Positions 9,824 through 19,330 of a stretch of 64,000 nucleotides of DNA are shown here, piece after piece (within the stretch, counting starts at the first letter, position 1; each line of letters begins with the position of its first letter). Source of the stretch: an uncultured Kordiimonas sp. (GTDB lineage Bacteria; Pseudomonadota; Alphaproteobacteria; Sphingomonadales; Kordiimonadaceae); NCBI GenBank assembly GCA_947492375.1, contig CANLMI010000003.1, positions 372,001-436,000 of the forward strand, in the 5' to 3' direction. Made by a program: the position numbers and the translations under genes. A model generated the notes under the pieces. The model made no database searches. It was given only the letters and a program-made list of their open reading frames with translations, and was not told where the DNA came from.

Positions 9824-11572
9824 TTACCGCGCAATTATATCGGCACTACGTATTTTATCCATGGCCTGATACATACGGGTTTCATGAAGGTTAAGGGTCT
9901 CTACCTGATCAACAGGGCCAGCCTTCGGGGAATGCGCAAGCACCATCCATTGTTCGCCCTCACGCTTGTATCGCGGCCAGTTCGCAAGGCCAGCACCGTT
10001 TGGATTACCGGTTTTTGCAAAATTGGTCCAGTATTTCACCATATGGCGGCGCAGGTCATTATCGGCGTCTTCCGCGTAAATTGCCGTATTGAAATTATCA
10101 AAAACGAAGAAAAGTTCGGACGCATGGAACGCGCCGATCGTTTGGTCCTCATCAGGCGGTGTTCGGGTGAAATGATACAGATAAACATCTTCATTTATCT
10201 TCGCCTGCTCTGCCGCCACTCTGCGGATATGATTAATAAACAAGTCATCACCCAGCATATCTGCTTCGGCCCGTATACGGTTCTTGGCATTATCAAGGCC
10301 GTATAGCGCCATCAATTTTGGTGCTGCGTCGCCATAATGCTCAGTCATCCATTTGGTAAAGGCAACTTGATCCCGTGGTGCTTTACCGCCCCAGGTATTG
10401 GGTGCTTGATAGAAATCATAGAACAGGGTTGCTTCGTCTGCGTTACCGCCCGTGAGGAACGGGATGTTTGCCTGTTCGCTGTCTGCGAAAATCAACGATG
10501 CAGCCCGTGGCATCGACCAGCCATCAACAATCGGGTGCAAAACGCCAGTGTAACCTTGATAGGTATCTTGAGCTTCCTGAATAACATCGGCTGAAATTCT
10601 GCGCATATCAGCGGCACTCATGTTCTCTGTTACGCCGAAAGCTGCTGCAATTTTTACCCCTTCGCCTTCACCTGAATGCGGTGCAACCGGGGTGGTGCGC
10701 AAATGATGCAATGTGGAGGAGGCACCGCTTTCACCGATTGCCTTATGAATAAGCCCCTTTGCAAGCGGGGATGCCATAATCTCTGTTACTGCCCACGCGC
10801 CTGCGCTTTCGCCAAACAGGGTTACATTATCCTTGTCGCCGCCAAAGGCTTCAATATTGTTGTGCACCCATTTTAGGGCTTCGATCTGATCGAGAAGGCC
10901 ATAGTTACCAGAGACATTCCGGGCCGAGTCAGCAGATAGCGCTGGGTGCGCCAGATAGCCGAAAACACCAAGGCGGTAATTGATAGTAACCAAAACCACG
11001 CCTTCTTTTACAAGTGCATTGGATTGATACAGATCGTCCGAGCCCGAGCCACCCGTGTGGCTGCCGCCGTGAATCCAAACCATAACGGGCAGCTTGGCTG
11101 ATGTATTACCAGCCTCGGGTGTGCGGATATTGAGAAACAGGCAATCTTCATCTGTGGGGGCTGCTTCACCGTTTTTAATGATCGAGACGGCAAGCTCGGT
11201 CTTGAACCAGCTTAGGCCGAGCCCGCGAACAAGACGTTCAGCATAGCTGTTATCGCCGCGTTTGGTTGATTGCATACAGCGTGGGCCAAATTGGTTGGCT
11301 TCTAAAACACCGTTCCATGATGTTTTACTGACTGTTGGCTGCCAGCGAAGATCACCAACGGGAGCTTCTGCATAGGGAATGCCCATAAAGTTGGCGATAC
11401 CGTCATCGGCTGTCCAGACCCCGGTTATTTGGCCAGATGGGGTGTCGAAAACCTGAGTTGGTCCTTGATCTTCTGGCTTAGAGATTTGGCTGAAAACATA
11501 AATGCCTGCCCCTAAAAGTAAAACCAGACAGAGGCCAAAAACTATCCCTACTGCTTTTAATGCTTTTTTCAT
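9824..11572 (-). CDS. Type-B carboxylesterase
   Basis: I start this at the ATG at 11572, which follows a GGGGAGTGAG Shine-Dalgarno and gives a clean N-terminal membrane anchor or signal (MKKALKAVGIVFGLCLVLLLGAGIYVFS). A longer frame exists but runs through the divergent promoter. The 582-residue protein has the alpha/beta hydrolase layout of type-B esterases: oxyanion-hole HGGSH, nucleophile elbow GESAGAW, an acid in GGNADEATLFYDF and a catalytic His in IGAFHASELFFVF. It hydrolyses carboxylic esters in the envelope; substrate unknown. It is divergent from the PQQ dehydrogenase gene with a ~200-bp shared promoter region. Confidence 0.93.
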   Translation of the reverse strand: MKKALKAVGIVFGLCLVLLLGAGIYVFSQISKPEDQGPTQVFDTPSGQITGVWTADDGIANFMGIPYAEAPVGDLRWQPTVSKTSWNGVLEANQFGPRCMQSTKRGDNSYAERLVRGLGLSWFKTELAVSIIKNGEAAPTDEDCLFLNIRTPEAGNTSAKLPVMVWIHGGSHTGGSGSDDLYQSNALVKEGVVLVTINYRLGVFGYLAHPALSADSARNVSGNYGLLDQIEALKWVHNNIEAFGGDKDNVTLFGESAGAWAVTEIMASPLAKGLIHKAIGESGASSTLHHLRTTPVAPHSGEGEGVKIAAAFGVTENMSAADMRRISADVIQEAQDTYQGYTGVLHPIVDGWSMPRAASLIFADSEQANIPFLTGGNADEATLFYDFYQAPNTWGGKAPRDQVAFTKWMTEHYGDAAPKLMALYGLDNAKNRIRAEADMLGDDLFINHIRRVAAEQAKINEDVYLYHFTRTPPDEDQTIGAFHASELFFVFDNFNTAIYAEDADNDLRRHMVKYWTNFAKTGNPNGAGLANWPRYKREGEQWMVLAHSPKAGPVDQVETLNLHETRMYQAMDKIRSADIIAR

Positions 11573-11771
11573 GGTACTCACTCCCCTCAACCCCAGATAC
11601 TGCCCCGTCTTACTATCATAATCGACGATATAATCGATTACTCTAAACGCGTAGGTTTTATGAGACAGATTAATAATGATCGCAATTAATTTGTCATCGC
11701 TTTTGATGTGTGAAATGATCAAAATCATGTGTTTTGAGGGTATTTCAGCAAAGGTTCGGGGAGGAACGATT

Positions 11772-14003
11772 GTGGCAGTGTCAAAATACCAGTGGTTATC
11801 AATCGCAGTTACACTAACGCTTGCAGCAGCATGTTCTGAGACAAACAAACAGGATACAACGCCTGAAGAGCGCCCTGAGGGGAATTCTGAGACGAGTTCT
11901 GATACGAGTTCCGGGACGAGTTCTGGAAAGCGGCATGAAAATACCGGGCTAGGCCGGTTTGCCGATGTTGATGCTGCTCGTATTATAGCAGCCGACAGTG
12001 ATAATAGTGTGTGGTTGACCCACGGCCGAACCTACGCCGAAGATCGCTATAGCCCGCTTGATCAGGTAAACGCGGATACGGTCAAGGATTTGGGGCTTCG
12101 CTGGTGGTATGACCTCGGCGTTAGCCGGGGGATTGAAGTTACCCCGATTGTTGTAGACGGGGTTATGTATGTCACGGGGCTTTGGAATGTTGTGACGGCA
12201 CTGGATGCGACGACGGGTGAAAAACTTTGGGAATTTGACCCTGAAATTGACCGGAAAAAGGCTGTTCATTTATGCTGTGATGCCGTGAACCGTGGTGTGG
12301 CCGTTTGGAAGGGCCGTATTTATATGGGTACGATTGATGGCCGGTTAATTGCCCTTAATGCCCAAACAGGTGCGGTTGAGTATGATATCGTTACAGTGGA
12401 TCAGGCCAAACCATACACTATCACAGGGGCACCGCGAATTGTGGGCGGTAAGGTTATCATCGGAAACGGCGGTGCTGAATATGGTGTTCGGGGGTATGTA
12501 TCAGCCTATGACGCCGAGAGCGGCAGCCTTTTGTGGCGGTTTTATACTGTACCTGGCAATCCCGGTGATGGGTTTGAAAATGACGCTATCCGCGCTGCCG
12601 CCGAAACATGGAACGGTGAGTGGTGGAAAATTGGCGGCGGCGGAACCGTATGGGATTCGCTAGCGTACGACCCTGATCTCAATCTCTTATATATCGGGGT
12701 TGGTAATGGCAGCCCGTGGAATCAGGAAATCAGAAGCCCCGGCGGCGGTGATAACCTGTATCTATCATCAATTGTGGCACTGAATGCTGATACGGGGGAC
12801 TATGTATGGCATTACCAAACCACCCCCGGTGATACGTGGGATTACACGGCAACGCAGCATATGATTTTAGCTGACCTTGAGATCAAGGGCCGTATGCGCA
12901 AGGTGATTATGCAGGCGCCGAAAAATGGATTTTTCTATGTGATAGACCGCGAAACAGGCGAGTTTATTTCGGCGAAAAATTTTGTTCCTGTTAACTGGGC
13001 AACGCATATTGACGAGGGAACAGGCCGCCCAGTTGAAATTGAGGCCGCGCGCTATCCCGGTAAGGATCAACCTTATATTCAGTTGCCGGGGCCTCTTGGT
13101 GCGCATAACTGGCATCCCATGTCTATGAGCCGTGATACAGGCTATGTTTATATTCCGGCGCAAGAGGTGCCTTTTGCTTACGGCGAGGATAAGGCCTTTC
13201 AATACCGTCCGGGGCTATGGAATACGGGCACGAACCCGATGCTGAATAATTTTCCTGATGATGCCGCAACCTTAAAAGCGCTTCGGGCGTCCGCGAAGGG
13301 GCGCTTGATCGCGTGGGACCCTGTGAAGCAGACAGAGGTTTGGCGTGTAGAGCACAAAGGGCCGTGGAACGGTGGGGTATTATCCACTGGGGGTAATCTT
13401 GTGTTTCAGGGCACTGCTGGTGCCAGATTCAGCGCCTATGCAGCCGATACGGGGGAGCAATTATGGGGCTTTAATACCCGCACGGGTGTGGTGGCCGCGC
13501 CCATTACATACGAGATTGATGGCATTCAGTATGTGGCGGTGGCTGCGGGCTGGGGTGGGTCATACCCACTGATTTTGGGCGGCGTGTTCCCATCCGGCAG
13601 TAAGGAGCCGAAACTGGGCCGTATTCTTGTATTCTCGCTTGGGCCAACAAATGCACTGCCCCCACTGGTGAAGCCAACGAAGGTTGAATATACACCGCCC
13701 GCTGATTTAGGCGATGACGCGCAGGTGGCGCTTGGGCGGCAGGTGTATGCGGGCTTATGCTTTGTTTGTCACGGTGAACAGGCGCAGTCATACGGCAGCG
13801 TGCCAAATCTGAAATACGCTGGTGTTCTCGGTGACGCGGAGGCATGGAAATCGATCGTTGTGGACGGCGCGTTGGCTGAGAACGGGATGGCCGGGTTCGG
13901 TAAGTATGTAACGCCAGAAATGGCAGAAGCGATTAGAGCCTATGTGATCCGTGAAGCCAATTCGGATAAGGATGCTAAATATTATAAGGCAAATGGTAGT
14001 TGA
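11772..14003 (+). CDS. PQQ-dependent alcohol dehydrogenase-type quinohemoprotein, lipoprotein
   Basis: I chose the GTG at 11772, preceded by GGGGAGGA, because the product then opens with a lipoprotein signal whose LAAAC lipobox puts the modified Cys at residue 21. The first ~560 residues after a short repeat linker (SETS/SDTS/SGTS) form an eight-bladed PQQ propeller. It has repeated blades such as VTALDATTGEKLWEF and ALNAQTGAVEYDI, and a vicinal Cys pair (HLCCDAVNRG) expected next to PQQ. The C-terminus is a cytochrome c domain with CFVCH at 663-667. It should oxidise an alcohol or sugar in the periplasm and pass electrons to the respiratory chain. No PQQ synthesis genes are nearby. Confidence 0.93.
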   Translation: MAVSKYQWLSIAVTLTLAAACSETNKQDTTPEERPEGNSETSSDTSSGTSSGKRHENTGLGRFADVDAARIIAADSDNSVWLTHGRTYAEDRYSPLDQVNADTVKDLGLRWWYDLGVSRGIEVTPIVVDGVMYVTGLWNVVTALDATTGEKLWEFDPEIDRKKAVHLCCDAVNRGVAVWKGRIYMGTIDGRLIALNAQTGAVEYDIVTVDQAKPYTITGAPRIVGGKVIIGNGGAEYGVRGYVSAYDAESGSLLWRFYTVPGNPGDGFENDAIRAAAETWNGEWWKIGGGGTVWDSLAYDPDLNLLYIGVGNGSPWNQEIRSPGGGDNLYLSSIVALNADTGDYVWHYQTTPGDTWDYTATQHMILADLEIKGRMRKVIMQAPKNGFFYVIDRETGEFISAKNFVPVNWATHIDEGTGRPVEIEAARYPGKDQPYIQLPGPLGAHNWHPMSMSRDTGYVYIPAQEVPFAYGEDKAFQYRPGLWNTGTNPMLNNFPDDAATLKALRASAKGRLIAWDPVKQTEVWRVEHKGPWNGGVLSTGGNLVFQGTAGARFSAYAADTGEQLWGFNTRTGVVAAPITYEIDGIQYVAVAAGWGGSYPLILGGVFPSGSKEPKLGRILVFSLGPTNALPPLVKPTKVEYTPPADLGDDAQVALGRQVYAGLCFVCHGEQAQSYGSVPNLKYAGVLGDAEAWKSIVVDGALAENGMAGFGKYVTPEMAEAIRAYVIREANSDKDAKYYKANGS
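11885..11926. repeat. 12-nt tandem repeat in the PQQ dehydrogenase linker
   Basis: Three full units and a half unit of TTCTGAGACGAG-like sequence encode a Ser/Thr-rich tetrapeptide repeat (SETS, SDTS, SGTS) between the lipid-anchored Cys and the propeller. The period is a multiple of three, so copy changes would preserve the frame. Confidence 0.8.
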
Positions 14004-14389
14004 TGGCTGAGCAACAATATGTAGTTGCGGCCTATGAGAATGGCCGCATCACTGTAAAAATAGATGATTACGAACTAGAGGATATGTTCAGTGATATTTT
14101 TACAGAGCAGTTTGATTTAGATGTTGAGTATTTTACCGCGAATGGCGAATTTCCGAATGAGCAATATATTTTAACGTTCAAAGAAGGGACTTCATTTGAG
14201 AAAGTGCAAGAAGCCATAGCCTCTGTAAGTCAAATAGAAATTGAACGAGTTTGGCAGCTCAACAAAGTAAATCCATGGAAAGATGCTGTCCGTCCGCGAA
14301 ATAACGATTGGAAAACTATAAGAAAGTTGGCTTTTTATGGTGCAGGAATAGCCGTTCTTTTAGGGTATTGGCTATTTAGGGTTTTCTGA
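14003..14389 (+). CDS. Small protein with C-terminal membrane anchor, unknown function
   Basis: The ATG overlaps the TGA stop of the PQQ dehydrogenase (TGATG), which indicates translational coupling. The 128-residue product is acidic and soluble, with a single hydrophobic helix at the C-terminal end (FYGAGIAVLLGYWLF), so it is probably tail-anchored. I do not recognise the family. The sequence is clearly more AT-rich than the upstream gene. Despite the coupling I cannot link it to alcohol oxidation. Confidence 0.65.
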   Translation: MAEQQYVVAAYENGRITVKIDDYELEDMFSDIFTEQFDLDVEYFTANGEFPNEQYILTFKEGTSFEKVQEAIASVSQIEIERVWQLNKVNPWKDAVRPRNNDWKTIRKLAFYGAGIAVLLGYWLFRVF

Positions 14390-14434
14390 AAAACCTAGCT
14401 TTGTAATCGTAATAATTGTTTGATAGATAAAGTT

Positions 14435-14752
14435 ATGAATGAAAATTCTGAGATAGAACCATTATCCTTAGACGATATACACAAAATAATTGAGCATGTT
14501 TTTAGCCATTTGAAAGGCCGAGGAATTAAAGGTACTGGAAAGTCACCTGATGATTTTTATTGGCAAGTTGAGGCTGATGAAGCGTTTATCATGCTACAAG
14601 ATCCGGAATTAACAGTTGGGTCGCTTTATGATGATATTACAGAACTTCGAAAGTTAATAAATGGCGTGGATTGGGTGACACCTAATGAACTGGAACGTTT
14701 GGCAGCCATATTCTCCTACCTTACGAAGGTTGTTAGAAGTCCAGAAAACTAA
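14435..14752 (+). CDS. Small acidic cytoplasmic protein, unknown function
   Basis: This is a 105-residue soluble acidic protein with alternating helix-like segments (DDIHKIIEHVFSHL, YDDITELRKLING, ELERLAAIFSYLTKVV). I chose the ATG at 14435 over an in-frame TTG at 14420; neither has a strong Shine-Dalgarno. It follows the tail-anchored protein by 45 bp and shares its AT-rich composition, so the two may be one small cassette. No family is recognised. Confidence 0.55.
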   Translation: MNENSEIEPLSLDDIHKIIEHVFSHLKGRGIKGTGKSPDDFYWQVEADEAFIMLQDPELTVGSLYDDITELRKLINGVDWVTPNELERLAAIFSYLTKVVRSPEN

Positions 14753-14894
14753 AGTTTGTTTTTAATGATAATGATTATTTTTGCTTGCTCCTGATTGCGT
14801 GTAGTTATATGCCTGTATTGAACGAACAGTAATTTAACAGGATAAGGTGCACTTTATAAGAAAGAGGAGTGCGGCCAACCCGCGGGAGAGATCA

Positions 14895-15746
14895 GTGACA
14901 AATTTTGCAGGTAAGGTTGCCTTTGTAACGGGGGCAGCATCAGGGATTGGACTTTCTATTGCGACAGCATTTGCGCAGGCGGGTGCGAAGGTGATGCTGT
15001 GTGATATCGAAAAGGATGCGCTTGATGCCGCCCTTGCAGGCTTGAAGGCAACGAACGCAGATGTTGACGGTGTGCTTGCTGATGTATCCCTGAAGGATGA
15101 AATTCAAGCTGCGGCGGATGCCACAATGACGCGCTTTGGCAAGGTGAATTTTCTTGTCAATAACGCAGGCGTTGGCGGCGGCGGTGGTTACAGTGAATGG
15201 ACAGATGCCAGTTGGGATTGGACTATCGGTGTTAACCTGATGTCGGTCATTTGGGGCGTAGAGATTTTTGGGCCTTTGATTGAGCAAGCGGCCAAGACCT
15301 TCGGCGACAGCGGCCATATTGTTAATACAGCATCGATGGCAGGGCTCGTGTCTGGAGGGTCACCTTCTTATAATGTCACTAAATTCGGTGTTGTTGCCTT
15401 TAGTGAAGGGCTTCGTGCCCCCATGGCAGAACGTGGTATCGGTGTATCTGTGCTCTGTCCGGGTTTTGTGAAAACACGAATTATCGAATCTGCCCGTAAC
15501 CTTCAGGCGCGCCACGGCGAGCAACTTGAGGAAGTTTCCCCAACCAGCGAAGCGGGCAAGTTTGCAATGCTTGCAATGGCATCAATTCCGAGCGGCATCA
15601 GCCCCGATTATGTAGCAGAACTTGTTCTTGAAGGGATCGAGGGGGATTGGCCTTATATCCTGACAGATAATACATTCGAAGATGCGGTTGACGCGCGTTT
15701 TGACGCAATTAAGGCTGGTTTTGACAGGATCAGCGATCGCTCGTAG
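14895..15746 (+). CDS. Short-chain dehydrogenase/reductase (SDR)
   Basis: The GTG at 14895 follows GGGAGAG with good spacing and gives the usual SDR N-terminus. An earlier GTG at 14847 would add 16 non-conserved residues. The 283-residue protein has the classical Rossmann motif TGAASGIG, the NNAG motif (LVNNAGVGGGG) and the catalytic YNVTK, with a Ser in the preceding NTASMAG segment. It is an NAD(P)-dependent oxidoreductase of the classical SDR family, cytoplasmic, with unknown substrate. It appears monocistronic. Confidence 0.92.
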   Translation: MTNFAGKVAFVTGAASGIGLSIATAFAQAGAKVMLCDIEKDALDAALAGLKATNADVDGVLADVSLKDEIQAAADATMTRFGKVNFLVNNAGVGGGGGYSEWTDASWDWTIGVNLMSVIWGVEIFGPLIEQAAKTFGDSGHIVNTASMAGLVSGGSPSYNVTKFGVVAFSEGLRAPMAERGIGVSVLCPGFVKTRIIESARNLQARHGEQLEEVSPTSEAGKFAMLAMASIPSGISPDYVAELVLEGIEGDWPYILTDNTFEDAVDARFDAIKAGFDRISDRS

Positions 15747-15801
15747 CCCAAAGGGTGCGGCTGCGGAGATAGTGATTTCGGATTGGCCGCATGTTTATAA
15801 A

Positions 15802-15872
15802 TGTATTGATACAATACACAGGGCATTCTGGCAAAATAGATCAAAAAAGTGATATGTTAAGTATTGATACAA
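15802..15872. promoter_or_regulatory. Repeated GTATTGATACAA motif, possible operator
   Basis: The 12-mer GTATTGATACAA occurs exactly twice, at 15803-15814 and 15861-15872, 58 bp apart. The first copy is embedded in a 7-3-7 dyad (TGTATTG ATA CAATACA, 15802-15818). This ~280-bp gap lies upstream of the beta-barrel gene at 16028 and otherwise contains nothing I can assign. A regulator site is a reasonable guess; the protein is unknown. Confidence 0.4.
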
Positions 15873-16027
15873 GTTTAACTGCCTGTGGAATTGATATCTC
15901 GTAATTTTCATGCATTGTATTTTGGCAATATGGAAATTTGTTGGTATAACTGTTCCACTCTACATTCATATTCCTGACGTTCATTAATCGAGCAAAATTG
16001 AGAATAAAACAAATTTGGAGCCAATTT

Positions 16028-16537
16028 ATGCGGCGTACTTTGCTAAAATTTCCTTTTATTTTGTTGTTGATGATAGCAGGTTTTGTTTCCCCTGTTTATG
16101 CTCAGATTGATGTCGAGTTTGATGAAAGCAAACGGCATCATTTTTCGGTCGTTAATGGCAGTACGACAATTTTTGAAGCGGATGAAACGGCATTCACCCT
16201 TGGTTTTGATTATGAGTACCGCGTTAATAGTTTACTCGGTGTTGGTGTGGTGGCAGAACAGGCTTTTGGTGACATTGATGCAACCACCATACTGGCTGTC
16301 GCTGATATCCATTTATGGCGTGGGCTCGCCGTTCAAACCGGTCCGGGGGTAGAGTTTATTGATGAAGAGACTGGGTTCGGCGAAGAGGAAAACGTAACGA
16401 ATTTCGTCTACCGAATTGGTACTCTTTATGAAATTGAATTTGAAGGGGGGTATACTCTTTCCCCTCAGGTTCATTATGACATTTCATCGAGTGAAGATGC
16501 TCTTGTTGTTGGTGTTGCTTTTGGACTTGCTTTTTAA
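16028..16537 (+). CDS. Outer-membrane beta-barrel-like protein
   Basis: I start this at the ATG at 16028, which follows GGAG by 8 bases and begins a signal peptide (LLKFPFILLLMIAGFVSPVYAQ). The mature part of the 169-residue protein consists of alternating amphipathic strands (HHFSVVNGSTTIF, FTLGFDYEYRVN, LLGVGVVAEQAFG, YTLSPQVHYDISS) and ends in a terminal aromatic residue (VVGVAFGLAF). This pattern fits a small 8-strand outer-membrane barrel. No close family is recognised. Two copies of a possible operator lie upstream. Confidence 0.65.
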   Translation: MRRTLLKFPFILLLMIAGFVSPVYAQIDVEFDESKRHHFSVVNGSTTIFEADETAFTLGFDYEYRVNSLLGVGVVAEQAFGDIDATTILAVADIHLWRGLAVQTGPGVEFIDEETGFGEEENVTNFVYRIGTLYEIEFEGGYTLSPQVHYDISSSEDALVVGVAFGLAF

Positions 16538-16704
16538 ACTGCCGATTATCTTTATACCTGACCTATTCACCGTTTGTCGTAAAGAGGCTGTGTCTTGATG
16601 TTGTCGCCTTCTACTGCGGATATCAACAAACCGTTTGTTGAAAAGTAGCGATATTTATCGCTATAACCCGTGACGTGGGTTTTATTATCAAAGTGGGTGT
16701 TCGT

Positions 16705-19278
16705 ATGATCAGGGGTTTGAAAAGCTTTGCAGTATTCGCATGTATACTGACATTGGTGCTGGATACTATATCATTGGGCGATGTTTCAGCAGCAGATGCC
16801 AAGGTAGAAGCGGGGGTTTCGCTTGAACTGGCAAAATATCGGAAGTCGGTGCTTTCAAACATAAATTATCGCCTGCATTTCACCATCCCAGAAGATAAAA
16901 ACACGCCAATTACGGCAACAGAAAAGGTTACCTTTGACCTTGCTGACCCCGAAAAGGGCCTTCAGCTTGATTTCCGTGATGATGCTTCAAAAATTAAAGC
17001 TGTTCGTGTTAATGGTGCCTCTGTTCCTGTTCAGCATATGCATGAGCATTTGATCATTAATGCAGAGGCGTTAAGGCGCGGTAAAAACACCGTTGATATA
17101 GAGTTTATAGCGGGTGATACATCCCTAAACCGTAATGAAGGCTACTTGTATACCTTGTTTGTGCCGGATCGTGCCCGAACGGCGTTCCCGGTTTTTGATC
17201 AACCGAACTTAAAATCCACTTATGACCTGACGCTGGATGTGCCAGAAAAATGGACTGCGCTCTCAAATGGGCTAGAGGTTAGTAACGATGCGATGGCTGA
17301 CCGCCGTGTGTTTAAGTTTGCAACCAGCGATAAAATTCCAAGCTATTTGTTTTCTTTTGTTGCGGGTGAGTTTGAGCGCGTTACCCGAATGGTTGATGGG
17401 CGCGCAATAACTATGCTGCACCGCGAAACCGATGAAGAAAAGGTGGCGAACAATCTGGATGCCATTTTTGATCTGCATGGTGCTTCACTAAAGTGGTTAG
17501 AGGAATACACAGAGGTTGAATATCCCTTTCAGAAGTTTGATTTTGCGCTCATTCCTGCATTTCAATACGGCGGGATGGAGCATGTTGGGGCAATTCAATA
17601 CCGGGCTTCTACGCTTTTTCTGGATGAAGACCCATCGGACGCACAGTTGCTGAACCGTGCGAACCTGATTGCTCACGAAACTGCGCATATGTGGTTTGGT
17701 AATCTGGTAACGATGGACTGGTTCAATGATGTCTGGACCAAGGAAGTTTACGCAAACTTTATGGCGGCCAAAATTGTAAACCCAAGCTTTCCAGATATTG
17801 ATCATGATCTGAATTTTATGTCGCGTAGTTATCCGGCCGCCTACAGTGTTGACCGCACAGAAGGTGCAAACCCTATCAGGCAGCATCTTCCAAACCTGAA
17901 TGAGGCAGGTACGCTGTACGGCGCTATTATATATAATAAAGCGCCCATTATGATGCAGCAGCTTGAACTGTTGCTGGGCAAACAGGCATTCCGTGATGGC
18001 ATCCGTGAATATATGCAAAACTTTCAGGGGGGTAATGCGACATGGCCTGATTTGATTGCGATTTTTGATAAGCGATCAGACGCAGATATTACCAAGTGGA
18101 GTGATATCTGGGTAAATACAGCGGGCAGGCCGATGTTTGATTATGTTGAGGGATCACTCAATATGATTGACCCAAGGGAAAAAAGTAGATTTTGGCCTCA
18201 GACATTTGGAATAGCGTCCAGCGAAGGCGACTGGGTAAATCATTCATTCACATACAAACAAGATGTGGGTTCAATCAGTGAACCAAATCCTCAGTATTCT
18301 GAGGAGCCAGTGTTACTTAACGCCGACGGTAAAGGTTATGGCCTGTTCCCTGTATTTCCAGAGGTTTTGCGCGAGAATTGGGATAGCCTGACATCGCTTC
18401 AAAAAGGCTCGCTTCTTATTATGCTGAACGAGCAGCTTCTGGAGGGGCATAAGGATGTGCGACCACAGGATCATCTGCGGGATTTACTGCGGGTGATTGA
18501 AAGGGAGGATAACCAGATTGTTCTTAATCTGGCGCTGCGGCATATCACACGTATATATTGGTCTTTCCTATCAGGTGATGACCGCGCGGGCCTTGCCCCT
18601 CAGATAGAGGCGGTTCTATGGACCCTAATGGCAGAAGCAAAAAGCCCTGCGGTTAAAAAGGTCTTTTATCGCAGTTATGTAAATCTTGCGACTTCAGGCG
18701 CAGGTATAAAGCGCTTGATGGCCCTGATGGGGCGATCACTTATTATCGATAATCTGAGCCTATCGGAGGCGGATATCATTAACCTTGCTGCTAATCTGGC
18801 GGTTAAATCCCCTAAAGACGCAGAGATGCTGATAGCGGAACAGGAAGGTAGAATTGAAAACCCTGATCGCAGGCGGCGATTTGATTTTGTCAAGCCTGCG
18901 CTTTCGGCCGATAAAGGTGTGCGTGATGCCTTTTTTGAAAGCCTCAAGCAGGAAGAAAACAGGGCGGTAGAATCCTGGGTTTTAGCGGCACTTGGCTATT
19001 TGCACCATCCTTTACGGGTAGGTACGTCTGAGGCATATTTGCATGATAGTCTTGCCTTGCTTGAAGATATTCAACGGACGGGTGATATTTTCTTTCCTGC
19101 ACGGTGGACCGGGGTGACACTTGCTAATTACCAAAGCGAAAGCGCAGCTAAAACCGTGCGTGATTTTTTGAGAGAGCGACCTGATTATAATTATCAGCTA
19201 AAGCTTAAGATATTACAATCTGCTGATACGCTGTTCCGGGCGAGTAAAATACTTAAGGCAAATGGCGGTGCGAAATAG
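16705..19278 (+). CDS. M1 family aminopeptidase, secreted
   Basis: The 857-residue protein (ATG at 16705; an in-frame GTG at 16675 is also possible) has a signal peptide and an N-terminal beta domain. The M1 exopeptidase motif GGMEH and the zinc site HETAHMWFGNL follow, with His324, Glu325, His328 and Glu347 eighteen residues further on (DVWTKE). A helical ERAP1-like C-terminal domain completes the PepN-like architecture. Unlike cytoplasmic PepN this copy is exported, so it likely releases N-terminal amino acids from peptides in the periplasm, together with the other secreted peptidases in the window. It converges on the HEXXH-TPR gene through a shared hairpin. Confidence 0.93.
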   Translation: MIRGLKSFAVFACILTLVLDTISLGDVSAADAKVEAGVSLELAKYRKSVLSNINYRLHFTIPEDKNTPITATEKVTFDLADPEKGLQLDFRDDASKIKAVRVNGASVPVQHMHEHLIINAEALRRGKNTVDIEFIAGDTSLNRNEGYLYTLFVPDRARTAFPVFDQPNLKSTYDLTLDVPEKWTALSNGLEVSNDAMADRRVFKFATSDKIPSYLFSFVAGEFERVTRMVDGRAITMLHRETDEEKVANNLDAIFDLHGASLKWLEEYTEVEYPFQKFDFALIPAFQYGGMEHVGAIQYRASTLFLDEDPSDAQLLNRANLIAHETAHMWFGNLVTMDWFNDVWTKEVYANFMAAKIVNPSFPDIDHDLNFMSRSYPAAYSVDRTEGANPIRQHLPNLNEAGTLYGAIIYNKAPIMMQQLELLLGKQAFRDGIREYMQNFQGGNATWPDLIAIFDKRSDADITKWSDIWVNTAGRPMFDYVEGSLNMIDPREKSRFWPQTFGIASSEGDWVNHSFTYKQDVGSISEPNPQYSEEPVLLNADGKGYGLFPVFPEVLRENWDSLTSLQKGSLLIMLNEQLLEGHKDVRPQDHLRDLLRVIEREDNQIVLNLALRHITRIYWSFLSGDDRAGLAPQIEAVLWTLMAEAKSPAVKKVFYRSYVNLATSGAGIKRLMALMGRSLIIDNLSLSEADIINLAANLAVKSPKDAEMLIAEQEGRIENPDRRRRFDFVKPALSADKGVRDAFFESLKQEENRAVESWVLAALGYLHHPLRVGTSEAYLHDSLALLEDIQRTGDIFFPARWTGVTLANYQSESAAKTVRDFLRERPDYNYQLKLKILQSADTLFRASKILKANGGAK

Positions 19279-19305
19279 CTGCAAAATAAGGCGTCCATTA
19301 CACGT

Positions 19306-19330
19306 GGGTGACCAGATTGGCTGGTCATCC
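19306..19330. terminator. Hairpin between convergent genes
   Basis: GGGTGACCAG and CTGGTCATCC form a ten-pair stem (one G-T pair) around a five-base loop between the M1 aminopeptidase stop and the stop of the convergent HEXXH-TPR gene, which it overlaps. The T-run is poor, so bidirectional terminator function is plausible but not certain. Confidence 0.5.
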
